A DNA stretch of 64,000 nt from Deltaproteobacteria bacterium ADurb.Bin207 (GCA_002070115.1 MWCO01000017.1:1-64000), one strand, 5' to 3'. Counted from the first letter of the stretch, positions 35,003-45,382 are shown. Notes: generated from the letters alone by a model not told the origin. A program made the numbers and translations.

Positions 35003-37114
35003 ATGCAACCCACCGACGCCTCCGTCGTTCTCGCCCCTTATCTCGAGCCCGTCATTCGAGGCCGCCGCGTAGCGGTGCTCGGAGATGCCACCGATCCTTT
35101 GGGCTCTGCGCTCCTCGAGCGCGGTGCTCGATTGGTCCACGTGTATGACCCTGACGCATCGCGCGTGGCAGAGGTGCTTGCGCGACAAGGAGCTTCGCGC
35201 ACCCTGATGACGGCACCGTTGCCGGACGGTGAATTGGCCGTGCGCGATGGGGCTTTTGACACTGTTGTCGTTCCCAATCTCGTCTTGTTCGACCCCGTGG
35301 ATACGGTAGTGGCCCGGGCGAGAAAACTGGTGGCCGCTCACGGCTATGCCGTATTCGTATCCCCCAATCCGGACCGGACTGCCAGTTCGGTGGAGCGACA
35401 GCTATCGTATTACGAACTGTACGATCTCATCGCCTTGCAATTTCCTGAAGTGCGGATGCTCGGCCAAGCTCCTTTTTCAGGGTATCTCATCGCGGATTTC
35501 GCACCGGAGGGAGATCCCGATGTGGTGGTCGATACCTCATTGGTGGACCGAAAAGACCAGGAACCCAAGTGGTTCGTGGCGTTGGGCACACAACAGGCGC
35601 GTCGTCTCGATCCGTTTACGATCATTCAGGTGCCGGGGGACTTGGCACCTGTTGCCGGTGATGAAGCGGTAACGAATGCACTGCAGCAGGAGGTGCAATC
35701 GTTAAAAAAGGAACTCGAGCAGACGCGGAGCCAGGCCGCCTCGTTACCCATCGTTCCCCGTGTTCAACCCAGAAACGAACGCGTGGAAGCTCTGGAGGCA
35801 AGCCTTCGGGAAAAAGAAGAGGAATTGCGACGTGTGGAGCTTCGCGCGGGTGACAATCACGTTCGCGCGGGTCGACTCGAAAACAAAGTTCGTGACCTCG
35901 AGGAAGAGCTTCGTCACCAACGCGACCGCGCCTTTCGTTTGAGCAACGATCTCGAGGAAGAGAAAAAGTCGCATACCAAAGCCGAACTCGAACTACGCAT
36001 GATTCGCAGTCGTGCTGACATGCCTCCGGTGCAGGAGGGAGCCTCCAAAGTTGAAATCGATCGGCTCCGTGCGGCTCTCGGACAAGCGGAAACGCAGGTC
36101 GCGACGCTCCAATCCGAAAACTCGACCTTGCGCGATCGGCTCACGGATGCAGAAAAACAAGGCCTGTTTTTGCGCGATTCGCTCGAGGACATCCGGACCG
36201 AAAAACTTCAGGTCGAAAAACACGTGGTCGATCTGCAACGAGCCTTGGCCGAGAAAGAGGCGCGAATCGATGAACTCGATGCTCTCGTTGTCGATTTGCA
36301 GGAGGCTTCCGGGGATCCTGAACTGGAACGGGAACTCGATAGAACGCGTCGAGAACTAGCCGATCTCCAAGCTTCTTTCGATGCCTCCTTGCAGAGCAAA
36401 CTCAGCGAGGTCGCCAAGCTCGTTCGCGAGCGTGATGACGCGCGCGCGAGGGCCGAACAGGTGCGGCTCGACAAGGAACAACGCCTGGTTTCCGTGGCGC
36501 AGGAGCGCGATACGGCTCGTGCCTCCCTTCAAGCCTCTCTCGAAAAATCAGCGGATCTAGAAGCAGCTTTGCATACGTTGCGCGAACAACTCAGCGCGTT
36601 GCAGTCCGCTGCCTCGCAGCAGCATGATCAGACCCTCGTGGAAATGACGCAACGGCGCGATGAAGCGGTGGCGATGCTCGAGAGCCTTCGTCAGCAGCAA
36701 GAGCAAGAAGTGGAAGCTTTGGAACATACGTTGCGAGAGCGGGGCCAGGAGATTCAGCGTCTACAATCGGACGTGATGCATCATGAACTCTTGGTGCGAG
36801 AGCTTGTGCAGCGTTTGCCCGAGGTGTCGCAGGCCGAGGCGCAAGGCGTGACCGATGCGCGAAGGGACACGTGGCTGGAGGAATCGGCGCGGCGTGAGGG
36901 CGAGCTGCAGCAAGCGCGGTGGAAAGTAGCGGAGTTGGAGCAACGCTTGCGGGATCAAGAGGAGCGAACGGAAGTTTCGACGGAAGTGGCGGAACTGGAA
37001 CGTGCCCTTTTCGCGGCGCAAAATGAGTTGGACGCCATGCGTCAGGCGCTGGCAACGCGGCCGGCCGTGCCTGCGGATATGGCAGGCAGCGGGCAGGTTC
37101 CCCAGGAGAAATAA
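35003..37114 (+). CDS. methyltransferase-like domain with long coiled coil
   Basis: 703 residues. The first 200 residues have a Rossmann-like arrangement (GRRVAVLGDATDPLGSALLERGARLVHVYDPD, DTVVVPN) resembling a class I methyltransferase, possibly degenerate. From about 220 to the end the chain is Glu/Leu/Arg/Gln-rich with heptads, about 450 residues of coiled coil broken by short Pro segments. Coiled-coil proteins of this kind in myxobacteria act in motility or cell-pole scaffolds, but the family cannot be named. Start ATG 35003 with GGAAGA upstream; the longer frame from 34739 lies over tsaE and is rejected. DnaJ follows after 88 bp. Confidence 0.75.
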   Translation: MQPTDASVVLAPYLEPVIRGRRVAVLGDATDPLGSALLERGARLVHVYDPDASRVAEVLARQGASRTLMTAPLPDGELAVRDGAFDTVVVPNLVLFDPVDTVVARARKLVAAHGYAVFVSPNPDRTASSVERQLSYYELYDLIALQFPEVRMLGQAPFSGYLIADFAPEGDPDVVVDTSLVDRKDQEPKWFVALGTQQARRLDPFTIIQVPGDLAPVAGDEAVTNALQQEVQSLKKELEQTRSQAASLPIVPRVQPRNERVEALEASLREKEEELRRVELRAGDNHVRAGRLENKVRDLEEELRHQRDRAFRLSNDLEEEKKSHTKAELELRMIRSRADMPPVQEGASKVEIDRLRAALGQAETQVATLQSENSTLRDRLTDAEKQGLFLRDSLEDIRTEKLQVEKHVVDLQRALAEKEARIDELDALVVDLQEASGDPELERELDRTRRELADLQASFDASLQSKLSEVAKLVRERDDARARAEQVRLDKEQRLVSVAQERDTARASLQASLEKSADLEAALHTLREQLSALQSAASQQHDQTLVEMTQRRDEAVAMLESLRQQQEQEVEALEHTLRERGQEIQRLQSDVMHHELLVRELVQRLPEVSQAEAQGVTDARRDTWLEESARREGELQQARWKVAELEQRLRDQEERTEVSTEVAELERALFAAQNELDAMRQALATRPAVPADMAGSGQVPQEK

Positions 37115-37202
37115 GTCGGTTGACAGACGAGCAGGCGGACTTACTGTGCGCCTGAAGATCGCGTGAGATTCACGATACCGGCCGAGCGCCGGAAACGCCC
37201 CC

Positions 37203-38297
37203 ATGACCCAGAAGCGAGATTATTACGAGGTGCTCGGCGTTGGCCGCGAGGCTGGGCCAGATGATATTCGCAAAGCCTACAAACAGGCCGCGCTGAAGTA
37301 TCATCCGGATCGCAACCCCGGTGATAAAAGCGCCGAGGAGAAGTTCAAAGAAGCCACGGAGGCGTTTGGAGTCTTGTCCGACGCCGATAAGCGGCACCGC
37401 TACGACCAGTATGGCCATGCCGGACTCGAAGGAATGGGAGGCATGGACTTTTCTGGTGTGGATATCTTCTCTCACTTCCAAGACCTGTTTTCGGACTTTT
37501 TTGGGGGCTTCGGCGGTGGATTCCGGGGTCGTCGCAGCGGCCCATCACGAGGCGCCGACCTTCGCGTCGAACAACAGCTTTCCCTTCGAGAAGCCGTACT
37601 CGGATGCAAACGAGAGATCTCTGTTCGCGCCCCCGTGGCTTGCGAAGTCTGTGAGGGTTCGGGAGCACAACCAGGCTCTCGTCGCGAGACATGCTCCACA
37701 TGCCGTGGAACGGGACAGGTGTCCAATGCGCGCGGGTTCGTGATGTTCACCACCACCTGCCCTACGTGCCATGGGCAAGGCTCCACCATCTCCAAACCCT
37801 GCGAAGCCTGTCATGGCGCCGGACAAGTGGAAAAAACGCGAAAGGTCTTGGTGACCTTTCCCGCTGGTATCGATTCAGGGCAACGATTGCGCGTTCCTCG
37901 CCAAGGAGCTGCTGGTCCACAAGGTGGGTCCCCCGGTGATTTGTATGTCGATGTGGATGTGCTGCCAGATGAGCGTTTCGAGCGCGATGGCGTCGATTTG
38001 CTGACGCGGGTGCGTGTGAGTTTCGCCGAGGCAGCTCTCGGAACCACCGTGAAGCTCGATCTTCTTGATGATACGGAGCTTACGATCGATGTGGCCGCCG
38101 GAACGCAGCCTGGTGATGTATTGACACGGCGAGGCAAAGGGGTACCGCGGCTCGATGGGGCGGGACGCGGTGCGCTGCATGTGCTCGTGCAAGTCGAAGT
38201 GCCCAAAAAAGTCAGTGCGAAGGCAAAATCTCTGTTGCGCGAACTCGAAAAGGAACTCGCTCAGTCTTCCACCGACAAACAGGCCATCGGCAGCTAA
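37203..38297 (+). CDS. dnaJ: chaperone DnaJ
   Basis: 364 residues, full type I DnaJ. J-domain with YYEVLGV and HPDRNPG triad; Gly/Phe region ([17 protein letters not shown]); four CxxCxGxG zinc motifs ([32 protein letters not shown]); and the C-terminal substrate domains. Works with DnaK and GrpE, which are elsewhere. No operon partner here. Confidence 0.95.
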   Translation: MTQKRDYYEVLGVGREAGPDDIRKAYKQAALKYHPDRNPGDKSAEEKFKEATEAFGVLSDADKRHRYDQYGHAGLEGMGGMDFSGVDIFSHFQDLFSDFFGGFGGGFRGRRSGPSRGADLRVEQQLSLREAVLGCKREISVRAPVACEVCEGSGAQPGSRRETCSTCRGTGQVSNARGFVMFTTTCPTCHGQGSTISKPCEACHGAGQVEKTRKVLVTFPAGIDSGQRLRVPRQGAAGPQGGSPGDLYVDVDVLPDERFERDGVDLLTRVRVSFAEAALGTTVKLDLLDDTELTIDVAAGTQPGDVLTRRGKGVPRLDGAGRGALHVLVQVEVPKKVSAKAKSLLRELEKELAQSSTDKQAIGS

Positions 38298-38341
38298 TCA
38301 CGAACTCCACCAGGCGAATAAAAAACCGTTGGCTTGTTCGT

Positions 38342-39121
38342 TCAGGCAATCCAACGGGTCAACACACACGTGATGTTGTCGGGACCACCGTTTTCATTGG
38401 CTCGATCGATGAGTTGACGAGTTGCCGTTTTCAAGTCCGGTGCTTGCGTCACGATCTGTTGCATCTCTTCGTCGCTCACAGGACCACTCAGACCATCGGA
38501 GCACAACAAGATGGTGTCATTGGCTCGTGGCATATGAAATTGCGTGTCCACCTTGACGGTTTCTTTCATGCCAAGGGCGCGGACAATGACGTTTTTATGC
38601 GGAAATTTGGCGATCTCCTCGGGCGTCAAGCGCTTCATTTTGATGTAGTCGTTGAGCAAGGAATGGTCCTCGGTCAACTGCTCCATCACGCCATCACGGA
38701 TGAGATACACGCGACTGTCTCCGACATGGGCCACGTACAATCCGTCTTCGACCGTAAAAATGGCCACGATGGTGGTACCCATGCCTCGTTTGCGGACGTC
38801 GCGTTGGGCGGTTTCATAAATGCGAAGGTTGGCAAGCTTGATTCCTGTGATGAGCCGATTTTCTTCATACCCTTTGCTGCGGTCCATTTTGTAGGGCCAC
38901 GTTCGCTCCGGGTCTTCCGCCGTGGCGGAGAAGAACTCACGCAGGGTATCGACAGCCATTCTGGACGCCACCTCCCCCGAGGCGTGCCCACCCATTCCGT
39001 CGGCAACGATATATAGGCCGTACTCACCAAGGATGGAGAACGCGTCCTCGTTATGCGTGCGTTTACGGCCGACATTGGTGTCGCCGGCGACTTCTACGCG
39101 GAGTACTTGACCCACAACCAA
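38342..39121 (-). CDS. PP2C-type Ser/Thr protein phosphatase
   Basis: 259 residues. All metal motifs of the PPM family are seen: KRTHNEDAF, VADGMGGHASGEVAS, AHVGDSRVYLI, CSDGLSGPVSDEE and NGGPDNITCVL. It removes phosphate from Ser/Thr and is the probable counterpart of the four kinases in the window (inference). No membrane helix, so cytoplasmic. Confidence 0.93.
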   Translation of the reverse strand: MVVGQVLRVEVAGDTNVGRKRTHNEDAFSILGEYGLYIVADGMGGHASGEVASRMAVDTLREFFSATAEDPERTWPYKMDRSKGYEENRLITGIKLANLRIYETAQRDVRKRGMGTTIVAIFTVEDGLYVAHVGDSRVYLIRDGVMEQLTEDHSLLNDYIKMKRLTPEEIAKFPHKNVIVRALGMKETVKVDTQFHMPRANDTILLCSDGLSGPVSDEEMQQIVTQAPDLKTATRQLIDRANENGGPDNITCVLTRWIA

Positions 39122-39268
39122 CTTATACCTTGAACCGTAGGGCTCTTGCGAGTTTTAAGGAGCAAACAACGCTCGAAGCTTACCTTGACCGAACAACTAT
39201 CCATCGAGATGGCGGTCGGCGTCAACTCTTTGCCAGGATGCGAATCAGAGAGCAAGGGGCACAAGAGG

Positions 39269-40387
39269 CTACCGCGCGGTTTTCGGGCCGGAAGACGTGG
39301 AAGGTGGGGCAGTTAGGGCGGTTCGAAGGACGTGAAAAATTCCTCCACGCAGCACGATGAGCTGGATTTCTGCGCCTACTGCCTTGGCGCGCACCTGTTC
39401 GGCCAGCATTTCCGCGGAATGCACGGGCACCCCATCCACGGCCACAATGATGTCATTTCCCTGGCCCGGCGGACCGGCTTGTAACTGCATGGCCGCGGCG
39501 GGACTGTCGGGATGGACATGGACGACGCGCACGCCGCCTATGGTGGTTGTAGCTCCCACACCTTGAATGCCAAGCCAAGGGCTCGGTGGCATCGCGTTCA
39601 AAGGGGCATTGCGCAAAAACTGCCTGAGCGCCCCTATCGGAACCCCATAAGCGGTCGGACGGCACGGAGCGGTTGATTGGCCTTCGGTGGGTTTGCAGGC
39701 ACTGCTTACTACGCCGAGCACTTTTCCCTGTTCATCGACCAAGGGCGCTCCTTGGTCCGTGGCTGGTATCGGTGTGGCGATCTCGATCGCATCGCGCAAT
39801 AGCTCACCATCGCCACCCAGCATTTCAGTGCGACCACGCAGCACCACGGAAGCAACCGATACGGTGCGTCCCCGTTTGGCAAAGGTCCGAACTCGCGTTC
39901 CTTCCGCAAAAGGATCGGCTGTCGATGCCGACAGCCCCGTTTCCCAACGGCCCACTTGAGGCACCAAGAGCGCCAGATTCCAGGCTCGATCCGTGTGTCC
40001 AATCTTGACGTCGACCACACTTCCATCCGCGTAGCGTGCATCGATCTGGTTGCCATCCCCCAACGTGGACAGTGTCGAGACGATTCTGCCATCGCCCGTA
40101 AGCACGAAACCCAGGCCAAGCAATCGTCCATGGCGTTCTAGCGCAACGACACCATCGGCGGCTGTTGCCAGGGGTGTCTTGGGTGAGTTCGACGCGGGTG
40201 TCGTTTTTTCCGAAACGGCAGGGCGAGATGGCGCTGGGGATTGACTCGATGCCGTCAGTGAAAACGAAAAAACGAGGAGTCCAGCACATAACCAGAGGTG
40301 GAAACGATGGCTCACGGTCGAAGTGTAGCGCCGCATCCACGCTTTGGCTCGATGGCTGAGGAAAGAATGCGTTTGTCGTTGATTCAT
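39269..40387 (-). CDS. HtrA-like protein with PDZ domain, catalytic triad lost
   Basis: 372 residues with an N-terminal signal peptide (WLCAGLLVFSFSLTA) and a Pro/Ser linker. A trypsin-like HtrA fold (VVALERHGRLLGLGFVLTGDG, DGSVVDVKIG, APLVDEQGKVLGV) is followed by a PDZ domain (IGGVRVVHVHPDSPAAAMQLQAG). At the three active positions HtrA's His, Asp and Ser are replaced (STLSTLG, NLALL, TDQGAP), so it should not cut peptides. It may bind substrates as a pseudo-protease in the periplasm. ATG 40387 was used; 40336 is an alternative that gives a shorter signal peptide. Confidence 0.78.
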   Translation of the reverse strand: MNQRQTHSFLSHRAKAWMRRYTSTVSHRFHLWLCAGLLVFSFSLTASSQSPAPSRPAVSEKTTPASNSPKTPLATAADGVVALERHGRLLGLGFVLTGDGRIVSTLSTLGDGNQIDARYADGSVVDVKIGHTDRAWNLALLVPQVGRWETGLSASTADPFAEGTRVRTFAKRGRTVSVASVVLRGRTEMLGGDGELLRDAIEIATPIPATDQGAPLVDEQGKVLGVVSSACKPTEGQSTAPCRPTAYGVPIGALRQFLRNAPLNAMPPSPWLGIQGVGATTTIGGVRVVHVHPDSPAAAMQLQAGPPGQGNDIIVAVDGVPVHSAEMLAEQVRAKAVGAEIQLIVLRGGIFHVLRTALTAPPSTSSGPKTAR

Positions 40388-40552
40388 GGTGGTATTGTCG
40401 AAGTTGGGTTGCTTTGGGAAATCCCATGCAAGGACGATTCCCACCGGTTGAGGTGTAGGGCTGATAGGGCGACGTGCGTTGTCGATTGGGCGACATGGGA
40501 TTGCAAAAAAAATATTCGGCACATCGGTCACATTTCGAGGCGTGGCGGGCAC

Positions 40553-41161
40553 ATGGAACCAACACAGGACGAAAAAGCCATGGGAGCAAACATAGTGGCG
40601 AACCTCGAAGGGCAGGCGAGATCGACCCATGACGATGCGGCCATCCAAGAGGCCCTCGATGCCAGAGACTACCGAAGGGCCGTAGCGCATTGTGCTCGCA
40701 TGCACGGCGCCGCCATCGGGCGCTTGTGTATGGCCCTTGTCGGCTCCCAGGCAGAAGCGCAAGAACTCGCGCAAGAAACGTTGGTCGCGGCCTATCAGGC
40801 CTTTCCTTCCTATCGTGCCGAAGGGACGGTTCGGGCGTTTTTGTTTGGCATTGCACGACGCTTATGTGCGCGTCATGTCGAAACACGCGCCCGGCGAGGT
40901 TCTATCCTCCGTCTCGTTCACGATGCCACATCGGTTCAAGGGGATGCCGCGGAATGGCTAACGATTCGTCAGCGCGCGGAACAGGTGCGTACTGCCTTGG
41001 AAGGGCTGCGTCCGACGGAGCGGGATGCGGTCGTTCTTCGATTTCAGGGTGGGCTGAGCTTTCGGGAAGTGGGCCAGTCCTGTGGTGTGGATGAAGCCAC
41101 GGCGCGAAAGCGCGTGAGCCGTGCCATCGCGCGGTTGCGTGTGTCTTTGGGCGATTTTTGA
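40553..41161 (+). CDS. ECF-type RNA polymerase sigma factor
   Basis: 202 residues from ATG 40553 (40580 also possible). Region 2 is seen in LVGSQAEAQELAQETLVAAYQAF, and region 4 in LRPTERDAVVLRFQGGLSFREVGQ with a helix-turn-helix VDEATARKRVSRAIARL. The linker is short, as in ECF sigmas. The next gene, starting 14 bp later, encodes a membrane protein with a zinc-type N-terminus, probably the anti-sigma factor. Divergent from the HtrA-like gene. Confidence 0.88.
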   Translation: MEPTQDEKAMGANIVANLEGQARSTHDDAAIQEALDARDYRRAVAHCARMHGAAIGRLCMALVGSQAEAQELAQETLVAAYQAFPSYRAEGTVRAFLFGIARRLCARHVETRARRGSILRLVHDATSVQGDAAEWLTIRQRAEQVRTALEGLRPTERDAVVLRFQGGLSFREVGQSCGVDEATARKRVSRAIARLRVSLGDF

Positions 41162-41175
41162 AGGAGCAGTGGGCC

Positions 41176-44100
41176 ATGTCGAAACAATCCCAAGACGATC
41201 TATGCCAGCGGGTGCAAGAGCAGATAGCCGATGTTTTGCTGGGAGACGTAGACCCCGAACTCCTTGAACACATCGCTGATTGTGATGCGTGTCGAGATCT
41301 GCGATTCGAGGCTCAGGCGGTCGTGGAAGCCTTGGAGCAAGCAGGGGCGGATTACGTTCATCCGCAAGACTTCGAAACGTCGCTTGCGGCGCGCCTGGAT
41401 GCCATCCAGACCCCTGCCGATTCGTTCGTTTCCGCTTCCCAGCCCCCGCCAAGCCCGGTGGCATCTGTTTCCGATAAACCTTCCGAGCCTTCCCCATCGT
41501 CCGAAGAACCTTCTCCCGCCGAAAATCTCACCGACGCTCCTGTTGCGTCTTCCGCAGCCCAAGCTCCTGAGGCTCCGAAGGCACCAGCCCCGGAAACTGC
41601 GGTCGTTTCCATCGGCCAAGCACGGCGAAGCAGGGGGTTCAAGATGGCTGGTGTCGTGGTGGCGTCGGCACTGGCCGTGGCGGCAGGCTTTGTCCTCTGG
41701 TCATCTCCCGAGAAAAAAACCGACTCTCCCCTTGCCGAAAGCCGATGGTCGGCGACGGTCTCCTCGGTAAAAATTGCGGGAAAAAGCGCGGAAAATGGCT
41801 TGCAGCGATGTGCCGTCGATGGTTCGGCCTGTGAACCTCTCACCGATGGAGCTGTCGTCAATGCCGGCTCTTTGATTCGAACCGATGCAAGAACCCGCGT
41901 TCATCTCGAGATGTCCGATGGAACGCGAATTGCCATCGATCGTGCGACGGAATTGACGCTAGGCGAGCAAGCCGGTCGCAGGGCCTCTTTGCGTTCCGGC
42001 ACGATCGTTGCCGATGTCATGCATCTCGACGATGCCCCCCATGCCGAGTTTTCACTACCTCATGGCAACGTGGAGGTGCTCGGCACCAAGTTCACGTTGA
42101 CCGCGTCCGAAGACCGATCCGCCGTCGAAGTCGTGCGAGGTTCGGTTCGTCTTTCGAATTCGAAAGGCGATTCGGCCGTGGTGCAGGCCGGAGAAGAAGG
42201 CACGATCGGTAACGACTCGCGTCCCAAGGTTTTGCCGTCGGCCACGTTGGGAGAATCGCTGGCGTGGAGTGAACGAACGGACGTGGAGGATGGCCCCGAG
42301 CAGGCGTTGGTTCGAGGTCTTGGAGAGCTTCGAGCGCGCAAGCCGGGCTCCACGGGAGAGTTGGATCAAGCGGTGCGGTTGACCAAGCACGATGTGAAAG
42401 TTCGGATATCCGGTCAGGTCGCGCGTACCGAGATCGATGAAACGTTTACGAACGATACGGGCGATGTGCTGGAGGGAATCTATAGGTTTCCCATGCCTCC
42501 GGACGCGCAGATCGAGCGTCTCGCCCTCGAGGTCGACGGCCGTCTCGAAGAAGGGGCGTTCGTGGATAAAGACCGGGCCGCGGCCATTTGGCGAGGTGTG
42601 ATTCAGGCCGCCGCTCCCAAATCTCCCAAACCGCGTGACGAAATCATTTGGGTGCCGGGCCCTTGGCGCGACCCCGCTTTGCTCGAATGGCAGCGGGGGG
42701 GACGATTCGAATTACGGATTTATCCCATCCCCGCGAAAGGTTCCCGTCGCGTCATTCTGGCCTATACCCAATCGGTCCCTCGTTCCCAGGGTGTGCGTAA
42801 GTATACGTATCCATTGAGTTATGATCCCAGTGGCTCGACCCGTATCGACCAATTCGACGTCGATGTGCAAGTGCGTGGTCACGACCCGGACTACGGTGTG
42901 CGCTCGCGAGGCTATGCCTTCGAAAGTGGGCGAGCCGACGACGCACGGCAGCTCTCGTTTCACGCCCGATCGTTCGTCCCCTCGGGAGACATGACGTTGG
43001 AGTATTCGATGGCGGAAGATCGGCGTGAGGTGACGGCTTGGACGTACCAACAAGAAAGCGATACCCCATCGTCCACGGCTGTCGCTGGTGCTGGTGATTC
43101 TGTTGTCCCCGAGAAAAATGGCGAAGGGTATGTGGCGATCGCGTTGCGTCCCACGCTTCCTCGATGGTCCGAGGGCACGTTCCGTGACCAGATCATCGTG
43201 GTCGATTCCAGTCGTTCGATGGTTGGGGAGCGTTTCAAACGAGCTGCGCGGCTTGCGGAAATCGTGGTGCGCGAAATGGACCGTCGTGATCGGTTCGTCG
43301 TTCTTGCGTGCGATACCCAATGTGTACCGATGCATTCTGCGATGCAGAGTCCCGGGGGGGCTGCGGCTCAGCAAGTGCGAGCGTTTTTGGATGGAATCGA
43401 GCCGGATGGCGGCAGTGATTTGGTGGCAATGACAAGCCAGGCGATCGCGTATGCGAAGGGAAGCGAAGGGCGAGAGGTTCGGGTGGTGTACTTGGGCGAT
43501 GGAACGCCGAGCGTGGGGCCCGTGCGTCCTTCACACATCATGCAAGAGGTATCTCGCGTATTGGGGCCTGGTCGGGCAGCGATGACGGCGGTGGCGGTGG
43601 GCGCGGATGCGGATCAACATGCGTTGTCGGCGCTGGCTCGTGGGGGAGGGGGCGTGATGATTCCCTATGTTCCTGGCGAGAATGTGAATGTGGTGGCGAT
43701 GCATGTCCTTGGGGCGAGCTATGGGATGGCGCTTCGAAATCCGGTTGTGCAACTTCCCGAAGGGCTCACCGCAGTGCATCCGAAAGTGTTGGACAACATC
43801 CCCGCGGGCACCGAGAGCATCGTGGTGGCACGAATGCAACACTCGAAAATAAAAGGAGAAATTAAGCTTCTGGGCAAGGTGGGGGGAGAGAAATTCGAGC
43901 AGACCTATCCGATCGAATTGGTGGCGACGACGAGCAAAGGCAACGCTTTTGTGCCTCGGCTCTATGCGGCGACGAAGATACAGGATTTGGAAGCGAATCA
44001 AGGGGATGGGGCCAAGACCGAACTTGTGGAGTTGTCCAAGAGATTCGCGGTGGCGAGCCGTTATTCGTCGCTTTTGGTTCTTGAAAGCGCGGCGATGTTC

Positions 44101-45312
44101 CAGGCGTTTGGCATCGAAAGGAATACGTCGACCATGCCGGTATGGACAGGTGATGAAGCGGGCGAGAGCAGTGGCTCCGATGGGGTGATGCGATATGACA
44201 TGGACGAACCGGAGCAGGGGTTCGCGCTGGGGGGAGGCGCGGTCGCGGAATCGAAGAAGAGTTCGTATGCGGCCCCTCCGGCAGCCAGGCCAGCCGCCAC
44301 GACAGGGGTCGTCCCCATGGACGAGGTGTTCGAGTCACCATGGCGAGATAGACCGTCGCGGCGGAATCGAGGCATGGTGCCCATGCGACGCGTTTGGGAT
44401 CGAAAAGCTACCATTTCGATGGATACGTTTTCGAGCGTGGAACGGGCTTCGAATGAGATTGCGAAGATGCAGCAGGATGTATCGAGCCACCCGGACAGCC
44501 GCACCCGTTTGGAAAAGCTTCTCGGGTTATACGCGGTCACGGGACAAGTGGATCGAGTCTCGGACTTGGCCGAGCAATGGGCCAAGCGAGATGCTCTCGA
44601 CCCGAGTGCCCTGATAGCGCGTGCGGAAGCCGCGGCTCGAAAAGGCCAACGAAAGCGGGCGATTCGTATTCTGGGGGGTCTTGCGGACGTGCGTCCTGGT
44701 GACCCGGATATGCAACGATGGCTGGCGTCGCTGCACGAAGCGGCGGGAGAAAAACCGCTCGCCTGTTCGCATCGCATTGCGTTGGCCAGCCTGAGGTCGA
44801 AAGACGCGGTGGCCATCGCGGATGCCATTCGTTGCGCGAATGAAACCCAGCGAGGCGCGCTTGCGTCGAGCCTTCAATCCGAAGCGGACGAGTCGATTCG
44901 CGCGGCGCTGGATCGCGAACTCGCGAAATCTCCACCAGATAATAAGCTGCGAGGCGATGTTCAGGTGGAGGCTCTGTGGGATGATGACGTGGACCTGGAT
45001 GTGGCGTTGATTGGGCGTAATGGACAACGATACTCGTGGCTCGGCGATCCCAAGGCTCGGGTAACGTCGCAAGACGCTACATCCCATCGTCGCGAATCTC
45101 TCGCGGTGTTCAATGCCCCGAGAGGTGATTATGTGGTGGAAGTTACACGGGCAGATGCGGTTGATCGCGATGTTCCCGTGCGCGGTACGCTCAAGATTCG
45201 TGCGGTCGGAACGACACAAACCATTCCGTTCGTCCTGTCGGGAACGAGAACGGACGTGGCGAAAATCCGCATCTATTATTCCTCACGGCTCGTACCCGTG
45301 TCCGGGTGGTAA
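41176..45312 (+). CDS. giant membrane FecR-VIT-vWA protein, probable anti-sigma factor
   Basis: 1378 residues from ATG 41176 (AAGGAG 9 bp before; a TTG at 41158 in the same frame is rejected). Domains seen: N-terminal zinc-type motif HIADCDACR; Pro/Ser linker; one membrane helix (MAGVVVASALAVAAGFVLW, about 158-180); FecR-like part (SDGTRIAIDRATELTLG, VRGSVRLSN); VIT domain (VARTEIDETFTNDTGDVLEGIYRFPMP); vWA domain with MIDAS DSSRSM; then helical TPR-like part and an end resembling DUF2135 (DVDLDVALIGRNG). I infer cytoplasmic sigma binding and a large periplasmic sensing part. Confidence 0.85.
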   Translation: MSKQSQDDLCQRVQEQIADVLLGDVDPELLEHIADCDACRDLRFEAQAVVEALEQAGADYVHPQDFETSLAARLDAIQTPADSFVSASQPPPSPVASVSDKPSEPSPSSEEPSPAENLTDAPVASSAAQAPEAPKAPAPETAVVSIGQARRSRGFKMAGVVVASALAVAAGFVLWSSPEKKTDSPLAESRWSATVSSVKIAGKSAENGLQRCAVDGSACEPLTDGAVVNAGSLIRTDARTRVHLEMSDGTRIAIDRATELTLGEQAGRRASLRSGTIVADVMHLDDAPHAEFSLPHGNVEVLGTKFTLTASEDRSAVEVVRGSVRLSNSKGDSAVVQAGEEGTIGNDSRPKVLPSATLGESLAWSERTDVEDGPEQALVRGLGELRARKPGSTGELDQAVRLTKHDVKVRISGQVARTEIDETFTNDTGDVLEGIYRFPMPPDAQIERLALEVDGRLEEGAFVDKDRAAAIWRGVIQAAAPKSPKPRDEIIWVPGPWRDPALLEWQRGGRFELRIYPIPAKGSRRVILAYTQSVPRSQGVRKYTYPLSYDPSGSTRIDQFDVDVQVRGHDPDYGVRSRGYAFESGRADDARQLSFHARSFVPSGDMTLEYSMAEDRREVTAWTYQQESDTPSSTAVAGAGDSVVPEKNGEGYVAIALRPTLPRWSEGTFRDQIIVVDSSRSMVGERFKRAARLAEIVVREMDRRDRFVVLACDTQCVPMHSAMQSPGGAAAQQVRAFLDGIEPDGGSDLVAMTSQAIAYAKGSEGREVRVVYLGDGTPSVGPVRPSHIMQEVSRVLGPGRAAMTAVAVGADADQHALSALARGGGGVMIPYVPGENVNVVAMHVLGASYGMALRNPVVQLPEGLTAVHPKVLDNIPAGTESIVVARMQHSKIKGEIKLLGKVGGEKFEQTYPIELVATTSKGNAFVPRLYAATKIQDLEANQGDGAKTELVELSKRFAVASRYSSLLVLESAAMFQAFGIERNTSTMPVWTGDEAGESSGSDGVMRYDMDEPEQGFALGGGAVAESKKSSYAAPPAARPAATTGVVPMDEVFESPWRDRPSRRNRGMVPMRRVWDRKATISMDTFSSVERASNEIAKMQQDVSSHPDSRTRLEKLLGLYAVTGQVDRVSDLAEQWAKRDALDPSALIARAEAAARKGQRKRAIRILGGLADVRPGDPDMQRWLASLHEAAGEKPLACSHRIALASLRSKDAVAIADAIRCANETQRGALASSLQSEADESIRAALDRELAKSPPDNKLRGDVQVEALWDDDVDLDVALIGRNGQRYSWLGDPKARVTSQDATSHRRESLAVFNAPRGDYVVEVTRADAVDRDVPVRGTLKIRAVGTTQTIPFVLSGTRTDVAKIRIYYSSRLVPVSGW

Positions 45313-45382
45313 ACCTTGCCGAGCCCTGTTCGAAGGACCCAGCATTTACACAGCAACCCAAGGCTTTCCCGTCGATGATGCC

